Source: Alphaproteobacteria bacterium (GTDB lineage: Bacteria > Pseudomonadota > Alphaproteobacteria > SMXP01). Taken from it: a stretch of 64,000 nt of DNA. Below are positions 9,077 to 17,988 of the stretch, in pieces (position 1 is the stretch's first letter; every line of letters begins with the position of its first letter). The DNA lies in the NCBI GenBank assembly GCA_028285305.1, contig JANQPV010000068.1, forward strand, positions 1-64,000, read 5' to 3'. The translations under genes were made by a program, and so were the position numbers. The notes under the pieces are model-generated. The model saw only the letters and a program-made list of their open reading frames with translations. It ran no database searches and was not told the DNA's origin.

Positions 9077-10285
9077 ATGTTGGTACGTAGCCTCCTTGCC
9101 CTCGTCATTGCTTTGATCGTCATTTGCGCTCTTCTCTATCAAAGGGAGGCGGGTTATGGGACAGGACCCAAGGATACGTCGAGCGCACCCAAAGGTGAAA
9201 CCGTCGAGGTCGCCTTTGCCTCCAATGCGGTGGCGGGGACTATTTCAATCATCGACCTTGAGCGAATGGAGGTCGTGGCAACACTCAACGGTGTGCCCGA
9301 TGGAACCAATGTTTCCTTCTTCCGCGACCCCATTCAGAGTTTCGCCCAGGAGATTGCCCAAGCCAGCGGTGGTCTCAATTATGGTCAAGACACGGACCTT
9401 TCGCGGGATGGAACGGTACTCTATGTCTCTCGCGGGTTTCTCGGCGATGTCATTGCGCTGGATATAGCAACGGACAGTGTTCTCTGGCGGACGCCGATTG
9501 CCGGTGTCCGCTCAGATCATATGGACATCTCACCGGATGGCAAACGTCTCTATGTCTCGGCTCTTATACGCGGCGGCGATGTGGTGGAAGTTCTTGATAC
9601 GGCCAACGGCAAGAAGCTGGGATCTTTCAAAACCGGTCTCTGGCCCCACGATGTGCATGTGACCGCGGACAACAAAACTGTATACGTTGCCAGCTTGGGC
9701 GACATGCAACTCGAGGTGGGCGAACGCGGCGAAGACCCCAACGCCTACAAAGTAACCCTCGCAGATACGGACACGCTCGAGATCATCCGCGAGCATAGCT
9801 TTGACGAAGGTATCCGGCCGTTTCAAGTGACCAAAGACGGAAAGCAGCTCTATGCCCAGCTCTCCAACACCCATGATGTCGTTGCAAGAAACCTGGAGAC
9901 CGATATGGACATCGCGCGGATCAGCTTGCCCGTGGCCGAAGGTGTCAGCGAGGACGATTGGGATTTCGAAGCGCCCCATCACGGGCTCGCCATGACAAAA
10001 GATGAAAAGACCCTTTGCATTGCCGGGCGCGCCTCGGACTACGCCGCGATCCTGACAACCGACCCGCTTGCGCTGGTGACGACCATTCCAACGGGCGACG
10101 CCCCAAGTTGGTCAACGCTCACGGAAGATGATCGCCTTTGTCTTGTCGCGAATACGCGCAGTGATGATGTTTCCGTCATCGACTTGGATAACGCGGAAGA
10201 AATCGCCCGCATTCCGGTTGGGCGCGGGGTGAAGCACATCACCGTTGGACGAGTGCCCGTAGAACTCCTAGAAGGTCTCCGTTAG
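9077..10285 (+). CDS. YVTN-type beta-propeller protein, membrane-anchored or exported
   Basis: A 402-residue protein with an N-terminal hydrophobic segment (residues 2-22, MLVRSLLALVIALIV) followed by repeated blades of about 40-45 residues. Blade signatures are VAFASNAVAGTISIIDLE, LYVSRGFLGDVIALD, LYVSALIRGGDVVEVLD, VYVASLGD and CLVANTRSDDVSVIDLD, typical of YVTN/cytochrome d1-like propellers in the periplasm. No haem-binding CxxCH is present, so it is not a cytochrome. The ATG at 9077 puts the hydrophobic segment first; a TTG at 9008 gives 23 more residues and is the alternative. Function unknown; such proteins often bind partners or substrates at the envelope. Confidence 0.8.
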   Translation: MLVRSLLALVIALIVICALLYQREAGYGTGPKDTSSAPKGETVEVAFASNAVAGTISIIDLERMEVVATLNGVPDGTNVSFFRDPIQSFAQEIAQASGGLNYGQDTDLSRDGTVLYVSRGFLGDVIALDIATDSVLWRTPIAGVRSDHMDISPDGKRLYVSALIRGGDVVEVLDTANGKKLGSFKTGLWPHDVHVTADNKTVYVASLGDMQLEVGERGEDPNAYKVTLADTDTLEIIREHSFDEGIRPFQVTKDGKQLYAQLSNTHDVVARNLETDMDIARISLPVAEGVSEDDWDFEAPHHGLAMTKDEKTLCIAGRASDYAAILTTDPLALVTTIPTGDAPSWSTLTEDDRLCLVANTRSDDVSVIDLDNAEEIARIPVGRGVKHITVGRVPVELLEGLR

Positions 10286-10349
10286 GCTCGCCGACACGTT
10301 ACGATTTGCCAGATGATGCCCCTCCTGTCTTCCACCGTGAAGCAGCACG

Positions 10350-11168
10350 CTAGGGTGCAGTGCGCATATACTTGATGACCTGTTGGGAGATGAAGTCCGG
10401 CTGCTCGGGGAGAAGCGCATGACCCGCCTGCGGGACGACGACCAGTTCCACCCGTTCAGGAAACCGCCGTTTTAGGGCCTCGCCCGCATCTTCTGGCGGC
10501 GCTATGGTATCGCTCGCGGCCTGCAGAACCAGCATCGGCGCCGAGCCTGCCCCGGTCCACACATCGGGATCGAGAGCGCGGGTGGCCTGTCCTTGAACGG
10601 TCGCGGTGGCCGGGTGCCAACCGCGGCGCCAATAGTCCGGCACATCATTCCCATCTGCAAAGAAGCCATAGCGCACGTGTTCGAGATGTGCCTCGGGAGA
10701 GAGGCTTTCGTCAAAACAGGAAAAGAGGGCCTGACTAGCTCGTTCGGGAATTGGCTTGGCGCCGCCCGCTGCAATCAGAACCACAGCCTTTGTTCGTTCT
10801 GGGTACTTGGTTGCGAATGCCCGGACCGCACGGTTTCCAAAGGCGTGTCCGATTGCGAAGACTGGATCCGCCCATCCTTCGTGATCACAAATGAAGGTCA
10901 GATCAACGGCGAGATCGAACAAATCCATACCCCCGTCCACGGGCAATGCCGACTTGCCAATCCCGGGAGGCTCGACAGCGATGGTCTGAAAACCTGCACC
11001 GGCCAAGTCCGTTGCCAATTCGTTGAAGTCGCTGGCTTCCCGGCCCGCGCTGGCGATGAGGAAGACAGGAACCCCCTTCCCCATCACAAAATACTCGATC
11101 GCCCGGTCGTTTCTTTCAACAACGCGCCCCTCTCCTATTGTGGCTCTTGCTCGATCCGAATACGCCAT
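10350..11168 (-). CDS. Alpha/beta hydrolase-fold protein with GHAFG in place of GxSxG
   Basis: A 272-residue alpha/beta hydrolase. The nucleophile elbow reads IGHAFGNR (Ala109 where Ser, Cys or Asp is expected). A possible acid residue lies in the QAASDTIAPP segment and the C-terminal His is present in PQAGHALLP. From memory, a GHAFGN elbow also occurs in related proteobacterial proteins, so this may be a family trait rather than a mutation. It may be a non-catalytic binding protein or use another residue. The ATG at 11168 lies 10 bp after the thioesterase stop; the longer open frame overlaps that gene in another frame. The pair probably form an operon. Confidence 0.8.
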   Translation of the reverse strand: MAYSDRARATIGEGRVVERNDRAIEYFVMGKGVPVFLIASAGREASDFNELATDLAGAGFQTIAVEPPGIGKSALPVDGGMDLFDLAVDLTFICDHEGWADPVFAIGHAFGNRAVRAFATKYPERTKAVVLIAAGGAKPIPERASQALFSCFDESLSPEAHLEHVRYGFFADGNDVPDYWRRGWHPATATVQGQATRALDPDVWTGAGSAPMLVLQAASDTIAPPEDAGEALKRRFPERVELVVVPQAGHALLPEQPDFISQQVIKYMRTAP

Positions 11169-11178
11169 ATCTATGCCC

Positions 11179-11679
11179 TTAGCCGCGTGGGTCGACACCC
11201 GGCAAAAACCGTTCGTTCGTTTCGTCCAGCACCTTTTGCACTGCCGGCAGGACTGAGTAGGTGGAGACGAACGCGTCCGGCATCCGTTTGGGGCGTCCGG
11301 ATTTGAGATCCACACAGACAAAATGGGTTAGGGCTCGGACGACCGTCGCGGCGTCCGTCTTCCGGATGATTTGATAACGCCGGTCCGCGCGCAAGCGACC
11401 ATCCATCATGACAATCCAATTGCCGACGCGGAGCTCTTCGCCATTAAAGCATGGCTGCAGATATTCAATCTGTGTGCGGCGCACGACCATGCCCCGCCCC
11501 AGAACATCACAGTCTTTTTGAGAAATCCCGACGGCATCGGAGTGGGCCCACGCACACTGATCGAGCCATGACAAATAGACCGAATTATTGACGTGACCGT
11601 AATTGTCGATGTCGGCTGCCGACACCGTCACATCTATTGTGAAGGGGCCGGGCAAATCCCACTCTAACCGTTCCTGCAT
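11179..11679 (-). CDS. Acyl-CoA thioesterase, hotdog fold (4HBT/YbgC-FadM type)
   Basis: A 166-residue single hotdog domain. The signature TVSAADIDNYGHVNNSVYL near residues 17-35 has the Asp-x-Asp...His-Val-Asn-Asn-x-x-Tyr pattern of YbgC-type thioesterases, followed by the long central helix. It likely hydrolyses acyl-CoA to free acid and CoA in the cytosol. The alpha/beta hydrolase gene follows by 10 bp on the same strand. Chain-length preference cannot be read from sequence. Confidence 0.9.
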   Translation of the reverse strand: MQERLEWDLPGPFTIDVTVSAADIDNYGHVNNSVYLSWLDQCAWAHSDAVGISQKDCDVLGRGMVVRRTQIEYLQPCFNGEELRVGNWIVMMDGRLRADRRYQIIRKTDAATVVRALTHFVCVDLKSGRPKRMPDAFVSTYSVLPAVQKVLDETNERFLPGVDPRG

Positions 11680-11730
11680 GGCAATTTGTCAAATTGCTGA
11701 ACTCACCGCGTGAACACAGCGAAAAAGGTT

Positions 11731-12195
11731 CTATTTGGGATCGAGCACGACGACAGGAATACGGCGGTCACCCGCTGACTTCTGATAGTCATTATACGGT
11801 GGATAGACCGCGGCCATCTTCTCCCAGAGTTGTTCGCGCTCGGGGCTCTCGGCTGTGCGCGCAACGCAATCATATTGCTCGGCGCCCACGCGGATGTGGC
11901 ACCCAGGTGTCTTCTGTAGGTTTATGTACCACGACGGGTGGTCAGGCGCCCCGCCCTTTGAAGCGACGATTACGTACTTGCCATCGATGTTTTGATAGAT
12001 GAGCGGCAACAAGCGCTTTTGGCCCGATTTCGCACCGGTCATTTCGAGGAGCAGGCACGGCAATGGTCCAGGCCCTCCGGCCACGGTCGAATCCCACATA
12101 TGAGCCTTTACCGGATCCTCGAAGTACAATTTGATATGTTCACGGATCCAATCCGGCAATTCAGCGGGAAGGTCAGGCATAGCATCTGTCGTCAT
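11731..12195 (-). CDS. DDN-like nitroreductase/quinone reductase family protein (split-barrel)
   Basis: A 154-residue protein of the deazaflavin-dependent nitroreductase (DDN, DUF385) family. Diagnostic segments are LEMTGAKSGQKRLLPLIY (TGxKSG-type motif), VIVASKGGAPDHPSWYINL (the Ser-Lys-Gly-Gly and HPxWYxNL motifs) and the strand VGAEQYDCVAR. In actinobacteria this family uses coenzyme F420; some members bind FMN or haem. A paralogue is encoded at 63134-63553. Strong Shine-Dalgarno-like AAGGAGAAAACC precedes the ATG. It lies next to the thioesterase gene on the same strand, 51 bp apart. Cofactor and substrate are unknown. Confidence 0.88.
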   Translation of the reverse strand: MTTDAMPDLPAELPDWIREHIKLYFEDPVKAHMWDSTVAGGPGPLPCLLLEMTGAKSGQKRLLPLIYQNIDGKYVIVASKGGAPDHPSWYINLQKTPGCHIRVGAEQYDCVARTAESPEREQLWEKMAAVYPPYNDYQKSAGDRRIPVVVLDPK

Positions 12196-12220
12196 GGTTT
12201 TCTCCTTGGTCTTTAGTGCG

Positions 12221-12320
12221 CGTCATCGCGAAGCCGTACGAGCGGCTGACGCGATCCAGGGCGGTCATCCTGGAGCCTGTAAATCTGGATTGCCGCGCCA
12301 TCCTTCGGATGGCGCGCAAT
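12221..12320. repeat. Palindromic intergenic repeat, family B, copy 1 (diverged)
   Basis: About 100 bp between the DDN gene and the crotonase gene. It begins CGTCATCGCGAAGCC, has paired ATCCAGG and CCTGGA in the middle and a second half CTGGATTGCCGCGCC. This is the pattern of the widespread bacterial CGTCATTGCGAG...CTGGATTGCTTCGTCGC palindromes. Related copies are at 17989-18191 and 50136-50238. Confidence 0.65.
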
Positions 12321-12331
12321 GTCGAATGGGT

Positions 12332-12994
12332 TCACTTCAAACTCGCAGCGATCGTGTCGATGAACGGCTTTCTCATTCCAAGCTTGTTTCCTTTGTAGGC
12401 GTCACCGGAGATCGCCGCCAGCCCGGTGGCGGCTCCTATGGCGGTTTCAATCACTTTATCGGGCTCCACAATTTGATCGAGGAAGCCCGCGTCCACGGCT
12501 TCTTTGGGGTTGTAGATCCGCGCTTGAACGGGGCTGGCCGTGAGGTGCCGCTGAGACAAGCGCGCTTTGCTGAGCTCAAATCCGAAAACCGGCAGCGTCA
12601 TGCCGATCGCCGTCTCGTTTAGCCCAATCTTAAAGTCGCCGTTCGCGCCGATGCGGGTGTCCGACGACAAGAGCATGAAGGCACCAGCCGCGAGGGCATG
12701 ACCCGTGCAGGCCGCCACAATCGGCAACGGGTTCGAAAAAAGCCGCAAAAGCATCTTGCCGCCTTCGTTGACCAGTTTCATAGCCTCTTCGGGACCGCCT
12801 TCTTTCATCACCGAAAGGTCAAATCCAGCTGAGAATCGGCCGGGCCGGCCGACGAGAACGACCGCTTTCGCGTCACTCTCTGCGCGGTCCAGGGCTTCGT
12901 TTATGGCGGTTAAGAATTCATAGCCGACGGCATTGGCTTTGCCGTCATCGATGTTGAAGACCGCGACGTCGCCTTCCTGAACGTATTCGAGCAT
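12332..12994 (-). CDS. Crotonase/enoyl-CoA hydratase family protein
   Basis: A 220-residue crotonase-fold protein, shorter than the usual 255-265 residues because the C-terminal helical part is reduced. The first oxyanion-hole segment is RFSAGFDLS, and the second is ACTGHALAAGAFMLLSSD. A Glu is present in LNETAIGMTLP, the region that carries a catalytic acid in hydratases. It is likely a hydratase or isomerase acting on short or medium acyl-CoA. It is a single gene between two intergenic regions and transcribed toward the DDN gene. Confidence 0.85.
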   Translation of the reverse strand: MLEYVQEGDVAVFNIDDGKANAVGYEFLTAINEALDRAESDAKAVVLVGRPGRFSAGFDLSVMKEGGPEEAMKLVNEGGKMLLRLFSNPLPIVAACTGHALAAGAFMLLSSDTRIGANGDFKIGLNETAIGMTLPVFGFELSKARLSQRHLTASPVQARIYNPKEAVDAGFLDQIVEPDKVIETAIGAATGLAAISGDAYKGNKLGMRKPFIDTIAASLK

Positions 12995-13121
12995 TGTTTT
13001 GAGTTCCTCATATTTGCTCGGGGCAGATTAGAGATCTAGGGTTTTCGATCAAGCGATTTGCCGCGAAAGGGGCTATGCCCCGGTGGCATAGGAAGAGGCA
13101 TAGGAACAAGGGAGAACTCGC

Positions 13122-13595
13122 ATGACCTGGGATATCATCGCGGCCACCGGCGCCTGGGCGGGCGCTCTCGCCGTTATTGCAACCCTCTATTATCTCGCGC
13201 GGCAAATTCAGTTGAATACAGAGCAATTAAAGCTCCAGCGCGGAGACTCGCTTCGTAACCGGGCGGTGGTCTCCTACGACCCGATCTATGAGGGCCGCAA
13301 TGCAGAGATCTTCTACAAGGGTCTTTATGCGCCGGAGGAGCTCAATGAGATCGACGGAATGGTGTTCAGCCTTCTGATGAGCCGGCATATGGGCGCTATT
13401 GCGGTTGTGGCGGACCACTATCGCGGCGGTCTCATCACCGAAGCGGAGAAAAACGCCTATATCGAAGACTATCGAACGATGCTTTTTGCGTCGAAGGGCG
13501 GAAAAGCTTGGTTAAACAGGCACGACAAACATATGCGCGGGGTCTTCAAGCTCTTAGGCATGCACTCGGCGGATCCCGCGGATCGTCAGGCGTAG
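13122..13595 (+). CDS. Conserved-looking hypothetical protein with N-terminal membrane anchor
   Basis: A 157-residue protein with one hydrophobic helix (about residues 5-25, IIAATGAWAGALAVIATLYYLA) followed by QIQLNTEQLKLQ, a short coiled-coil-like stretch, and a soluble helical domain. The layout of a single helix followed by a regular helical cytosolic domain resembles a common class of small proteobacterial proteins of unknown role. The Shine-Dalgarno AAGGGAGAA precedes the ATG. No recognised motif; function unknown. Confidence 0.7.
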   Translation: MTWDIIAATGAWAGALAVIATLYYLARQIQLNTEQLKLQRGDSLRNRAVVSYDPIYEGRNAEIFYKGLYAPEELNEIDGMVFSLLMSRHMGAIAVVADHYRGGLITEAEKNAYIEDYRTMLFASKGGKAWLNRHDKHMRGVFKLLGMHSADPADRQA

Positions 13596-13677
13596 TGTGC
13601 AGTTCGACTTTCTTTGTCCGATACATCGAAAGCATTAGCCGCGGATGCTCCCGCTTGAGGTCCGCGCGCACGCTGCT

Positions 13678-14061
13678 ATGGTCCAAAATGAAATGATCTG
13701 GTCCTTCTTAAAGCGTCGCCCTCTCTTGTCGTCTGCACTGGTTACTATTTTGGGCGCGCTTCACTATTTGAGCTTACCTGGGACGAGTACGCCCTATTTG
13801 GAGTTTACATCCCAATCGCCCCCGCCCGCATTGGAGAGTACGCCCAATGAGCGCATGCGTCTGTCTCCACTTGGAAAGGAGGTTTGGACCGGAGTAGAGG
13901 ACAAGAGCGGAAACGCGGGGCTCTGTTTGAAATCCTACGAAGGATATACGTGTACAGAGCGCTATGTAGATATAGATATCTGCTGGGAGGATCTGAAAGA
14001 CATGATCCCAAACGCCGGCCAACACTGTCGCTTCCATTATCTGTTTAGTAGGTGGCGTTAG
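13678..14061 (+). CDS. Hypothetical small membrane-anchored protein
   Basis: The open frame encodes about 127 residues: a short N-terminus, a hydrophobic segment (about residues 11-32, PLLSSALVTILGALHYL), a Pro/Ser-rich linker and a C-terminal domain with five cysteines. Codon use is less GC-biased than neighbours. The exact start is uncertain: ATGs at 13645, 13678 and 13693 are in frame, none with a strong ribosome binding site. No family recognised. It could be a real exported or membrane-bound protein or a chance frame. Confidence 0.4.
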   Translation: MVQNEMIWSFLKRRPLLSSALVTILGALHYLSLPGTSTPYLEFTSQSPPPALESTPNERMRLSPLGKEVWTGVEDKSGNAGLCLKSYEGYTCTERYVDIDICWEDLKDMIPNAGQHCRFHYLFSRWR

Positions 14062-14145
14062 AAGCGGAGTGGAAGAACTTTACAACGTCTAAATAAAAGG
14101 CAGGTCCATCGACCCGACCTCGACTTGGGCACGAGACGGAAGGTC

Positions 14146-15225
14146 CTATGGCGAGCTCAACGCCGGAATGAGTTCCTTCCCGACCCGTTCGATGACCTCA
14201 AAGCGCGGATCGAACGCGGGCAGAATCATGATCTCGTCAAGGCCTGCCTCTTTGTACTGATGAAGCTTCTCAAGCACTTGATCAAGCGTACCGACAAGAC
14301 AGGACGCACCAATCAGTTCCGGCGTGACGAACTTTTCCTCTTCGGGCAGGACCCAGCAATTGTGTCCCGCATGGATGCGCTGATGGCGCCTCTCTTCCGG
14401 CACCGCCTCAATCATCGCCACATAGTCGTCCCAGACCCCCGCGGCGGCATTGGGCGGCGGCTGGTTGAGCTGGCGCCAGCTGTCATAGGCATAATGCAGT
14501 GCCGCCATGGCCATCGCGCCGCACTCCGCTTTCACGCGGGGCGAGTCCAGAGTTTCGCCTTCATCTAGCAATGTGATGGCGGTAAGGGCCGTCGTCCGGA
14601 AGTTCGGACTCTCTACTTCCGGTGCCCCCGCAGGACGGCTCGCCTCGGTCATTCGGTTGAACCGTTCGAGCACGGAAAGCGACGGGGGCCAACCATAGAT
14701 CGCACCATCGCCGTGCTTCCCTGCAAGCGCCAGCGATTTCGGCCCAAAGCCGGACACGTATAGGGGAATCGGGTCGGCGAAATTGACGAACCCTTTGTCC
14801 GGCATCACGTGACGGATGGGCGATACCGTCTCTCCAAAGTGCGCCAGCGTTTCTTCGCCCTTCAGCAGCGGTTTCAGCTCCGTCAGGTATTGATCAAACT
14901 CCGCAATCTTTTGTGGTTTGCGCCCCATGATCCGCATGGCTGTGTTGCCAGATCCCACACCTAGAAAGGTGCGGCCCGGCGCGAGCGCATTGATGGTGGC
15001 AATGCTTGCCGCGGTCACTGGCGCCGGCCGCGTGCCCGTTACCGCAATGCCGGTCCCCACGCGAATGCGCGACGTTCGGTCTGCCGCCAAGGCCAGCGTT
15101 GCATAGACATCCGACCAGATCATCTGGCTGTCGGCGAACCAAAGGCTTGAGAAACCGAGGTCTTCAGCCCGGACCGCATAGTCGATATCGCCGATGTGAG
15201 ACGCCACGCAGATGCCGATTTCCAT
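14146..15225 (-). CDS. LLM class (luciferase-like) flavin/F420-dependent oxidoreductase
   Basis: A 359-residue TIM-barrel protein of the bacterial luciferase-like family. Family segments are YAVRAEDLGFSSLWFADSQ at 18-36, RIRVGTGIAVTGTRPAPVTAA near 55-75, APGRTFLGVGSGNT, and the late substrate-barrel segments VSGFGPKSLALAGKHGDGAI and LVGTLDQVLEKL. The architecture is closest to the F420-dependent methylene-H4MPT reductase-like subgroup, but FMN use is equally possible. The ATG at 15225 is preferred because the barrel starts there; the frame is open 63 bases further upstream. It is divergent from the Baeyer-Villiger-type monooxygenase gene, with repeat copy 2 lying between. Confidence 0.88.
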   Translation of the reverse strand: MEIGICVASHIGDIDYAVRAEDLGFSSLWFADSQMIWSDVYATLALAADRTSRIRVGTGIAVTGTRPAPVTAASIATINALAPGRTFLGVGSGNTAMRIMGRKPQKIAEFDQYLTELKPLLKGEETLAHFGETVSPIRHVMPDKGFVNFADPIPLYVSGFGPKSLALAGKHGDGAIYGWPPSLSVLERFNRMTEASRPAGAPEVESPNFRTTALTAITLLDEGETLDSPRVKAECGAMAMAALHYAYDSWRQLNQPPPNAAAGVWDDYVAMIEAVPEERRHQRIHAGHNCWVLPEEEKFVTPELIGASCLVGTLDQVLEKLHQYKEAGLDEIMILPAFDPRFEVIERVGKELIPALSSP

Positions 15226-15340
15226 GAGTTTCTCCCGTGTTGAGCGAATTTGTGAGTGCGGCCACAGTGTCGCAGGACCTGTTGACATAAGTCAATTTTA
15301 CCTGCGCAATCACACGGAAACTAAAGCGATAAGACTCACT

Positions 15341-15447
15341 CTAGAGCGTTTCCAGGTGAAGTGGACTCCGGTTCACTGTCAGGAAACGCGCAAAACAAGG
15401 AATCTGGTGCCGTTTTGTGTCTCCGTCAAAACCAAAACGGCTCTAAG
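15341..15447 (+). repeat. CTAG-bounded two-hairpin intergenic element, copy 2
   Basis: Starts CTAGAGCGTTTCC and contains hairpin 1 (GCGTTTCC...GGAAACGC with an inner GGTGAA/TTCAC stem) and hairpin 2 (GCCGTTTTG...CAAAACGGC). The right end has one extra A (CTCTAAG), so its terminal CTAG is degenerate. It lies in the divergent region between the LLM oxidoreductase and the monooxygenase, 32 bp upstream of the monooxygenase start codon, so it is probably transcribed in that 5' leader. Confidence 0.88.
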
Positions 15448-15479
15448 AACCGAACGGCAGAAACGGGAGAAGACCAGTT

Positions 15480-16988
15480 ATGGGCCAAGCTGAGAACGGA
15501 AAAAATAGAAGCGGCCAAAACGGTGCCGCAGAGCATTTCGATGTCCTCATAGTTGGTGCGGGGATCTCAGGTGTTGGTGCAGGCTATCACCTTACGCACC
15601 AATGCCCAGACAAGTCCTTCGTCATTGTCGAAGATCAGGAGGACTTTGGGGGAACATGGTTGACCCATAAGTATCCGGGAATTCGCTCGGATAGCGATCT
15701 GCATACGTTTGGCTATCGCTTTAAGCCCTGGGTTGGGCCGCCCATCGCCACGGCCGACGAAATCCGTACCTATATGGGCGAAGTGATCGAAGAGAACGAC
15801 CTTGCCCGCCATACCCGGTACCAGCACAAGATTTTGACAGCTTCCTGGTCAGAGAAAGACCAGCGATGGACCCTCAGCGGCGTCCGCGAGGATACAGATG
15901 AGCCCATCGCCTTTACGGCAAACTTTCTTTGGATGTGCCAGGGCTATTATCATCACAAAGAAGGTTATACGCCGGAGTGGAAGGGGATGGACGCCTTCAA
16001 AGGTCCCATTGTCCATCCACAAACCTGGCCGGAGGATCTCGATTACAAAGACAAGAAAGTTGTCGTCATTGGCTCCGGCGCGACGGCGGCGACCATCATA
16101 CCCGCAATGGCGAATGACTGTTCGCACATTACGATGCTGCAGCGGTCGCCGACCTATTTCCGGCCGGGACGCAATGAAATCGAGATTACAGAACAGCTCA
16201 GAGAACTTGGCATTCAGGAAGACTGGATCCATGAGATTACGCGCAAGTACATTTTGAAAGAGCAGGACGAATTCACCCGCATGTGCTTCGAGCACCCTGA
16301 GGACGTGAAAGAAGAACTGCTGAATGGTGTGCGTGAGTATTTGGGTTCCGATTACGACATCAAGACCCACTTCACGCCCAAATACTTGCCGTGGCGGCAG
16401 CGCCTGGCGTTTGTTCCCGATGGAGACATTTTCCAGGGCATTGCGTCGGGCAAAGCTTCCGTGGTGACGGACGAGATCGAGTGCTTTACGGAAAAGGGCA
16501 TCTTGCTCAGATCCGGCGAGACCCTTGAAGCCGACATTATTATAACGGCAACCGGTTTCGATCTATCCGTCTTGGGCGATATCGCCTTCACCGTGGACGA
16601 AAAGCCCGTCGATTTTTCCGATACGGTTACCTACCGAGGAATGATGTTCACGGGCTTGCCCAATATGGTGTGGGTATTCGGCTATTTCCGGGCCAGTTGG
16701 ACCCTGCGGGTGGACCTGCTTGGAGACTTCGTCTGCCGGCTGCTCAAGCATATGGATGCAACCGGTAAGACGTCGGTTACACCCCGTCTGAGGCCAGATG
16801 AGAAGGATCTGCCGCGATTGCCGTGGATTGACGAGAACAACTTCAATCCCGGTTATATGCTGCGGTCCATGCATCTTATGCCGAAACGACTGGACAAGAG
16901 AGAATGGCAGCACACGCAAGATTACTGGATGGAAAAGGACGAGTTTCCGGAGATTGATCTGGAGGGGGATGAGTTCGTCTACGCTTAG
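15480..16988 (+). CDS. Flavin-containing monooxygenase, Baeyer-Villiger type
   Basis: A 502-residue FAD- and NADPH-dependent class B monooxygenase. The FAD Rossmann motif VGAGISGVGAG is near residues 24-34. The Baeyer-Villiger fingerprint FxGxxxHxxxW is complete in FKGPIVHPQTWPED near residue 168, followed by the NADPH-binding VIGSGATAA motif. The C-terminal ATGFDL motif is also present. Such enzymes convert ketones to esters or oxygenate heteroatoms; substrate unknown. The ATG has a GGGAGAAGA Shine-Dalgarno. The gene follows repeat copy 2 and converges with thiL (9 bp). Confidence 0.93.
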   Translation: MGQAENGKNRSGQNGAAEHFDVLIVGAGISGVGAGYHLTHQCPDKSFVIVEDQEDFGGTWLTHKYPGIRSDSDLHTFGYRFKPWVGPPIATADEIRTYMGEVIEENDLARHTRYQHKILTASWSEKDQRWTLSGVREDTDEPIAFTANFLWMCQGYYHHKEGYTPEWKGMDAFKGPIVHPQTWPEDLDYKDKKVVVIGSGATAATIIPAMANDCSHITMLQRSPTYFRPGRNEIEITEQLRELGIQEDWIHEITRKYILKEQDEFTRMCFEHPEDVKEELLNGVREYLGSDYDIKTHFTPKYLPWRQRLAFVPDGDIFQGIASGKASVVTDEIECFTEKGILLRSGETLEADIIITATGFDLSVLGDIAFTVDEKPVDFSDTVTYRGMMFTGLPNMVWVFGYFRASWTLRVDLLGDFVCRLLKHMDATGKTSVTPRLRPDEKDLPRLPWIDENNFNPGYMLRSMHLMPKRLDKREWQHTQDYWMEKDEFPEIDLEGDEFVYA

Positions 16989-16997
16989 TCCCGACGC

Positions 16998-17963
16998 TTA
17001 ACCAACTGAGTGAGCATAGCCCGCGTGTGGAACTTGGATCATATTTCCACTTGAATCCAAGACGCGTACGCCGCTTCCGGCAACGACGCGACCCACTTTA
17101 GTGATTTGCAAACTGATCTGTTCGGACCACCTGGCGATAGCCCCGGCTAGCGACGGGTTTGCCGTAAAGAGCACTTCATAATCATCGCCGCATGTGATGA
17201 GCTCGACGAGATCCGCTTGCGCGGCTCTGGCGGCTTGAGATAGCGGCACACGCACGGCGTCAATTTCGATGCCAACTCCCGAGGCGGCCGCAATGTGCCC
17301 GGCGTCTGCAGTAAGGCCGTCGGATACGTCACACGCAGCGGTCGCTAGGTTGAATAACTCTGGCGCCAATTGGGTCCGAGGCCGGGGCAGCAAATACCGG
17401 TCGATGAGAAACGAAGCTTCCTGAGATCGTGCTTGCTTGCTTTTCTCTTTCTGTCTCTTCAGACCAAGTCCCGCGTCTCCAATCGTACCCGTCACGAAAA
17501 GCAAGTCCCCCGGCTGTGCGTCGCTCCTGTGCACCATTTGTCCGGCGACAACGGACCCGAATGCAGTAATCGACAGCGTGAGTGGACCCGGCGTTGATAC
17601 CGTGTCTCCTCCGTATAATGATATATTGAATTCCCGCTGATCTGCGTCGAAACCGGACGCAAACGTTTCAAGCCAGTTTCGATCGCACTCAGTGGGAAGC
17701 GCCAGAGCTAAAACATAGCCAATCGGGGCTGCGCCTTTGGCCGCTAAATCCGATAAGTTCACACGCAGCGCTTTCCTTGCAATCAGATCCGGCGGATCAT
17801 CTGGCAAGAAGTGTACGCCCGCCACCAGGGCATCTTTGGTCACAACTAATTCGCAACCCGTGGGAACGGTCACCAAAGCGGCATCGTCCGTGAGGCCGAA
17901 AGCGCCTGGCGCTCCCTCCGAAAGCGGAGCAAATATCTCTTTGATCATTTCGAATTCGTTCAT
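16998..17963 (-). CDS. thiL: Thiamine-monophosphate kinase
   Basis: A 321-residue ATP-dependent kinase that makes thiamine diphosphate from thiamine monophosphate. It has the AIRS-superfamily N-terminal metal/ATP residues in GLTDDAAL, the KDALVAGVHF segment, DLAAKGAAPIGYVLALALP, the LYGGDT motif and the C-terminal ACDVSDGLTADAGHI motif with GDDYEVLF. Length is normal. It follows nusB on the same strand; in alphaproteobacteria ribH-nusB-thiL is a standard order, but here 271 bp of nested repeats separate nusB from thiL. Confidence 0.96.
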   Translation of the reverse strand: MNEFEMIKEIFAPLSEGAPGAFGLTDDAALVTVPTGCELVVTKDALVAGVHFLPDDPPDLIARKALRVNLSDLAAKGAAPIGYVLALALPTECDRNWLETFASGFDADQREFNISLYGGDTVSTPGPLTLSITAFGSVVAGQMVHRSDAQPGDLLFVTGTIGDAGLGLKRQKEKSKQARSQEASFLIDRYLLPRPRTQLAPELFNLATAACDVSDGLTADAGHIAAASGVGIEIDAVRVPLSQAARAAQADLVELITCGDDYEVLFTANPSLAGAIARWSEQISLQITKVGRVVAGSGVRVLDSSGNMIQVPHAGYAHSVG

Positions 17964-17988
17964 TGTACCAAAGAAAGCGCCGTTAACT

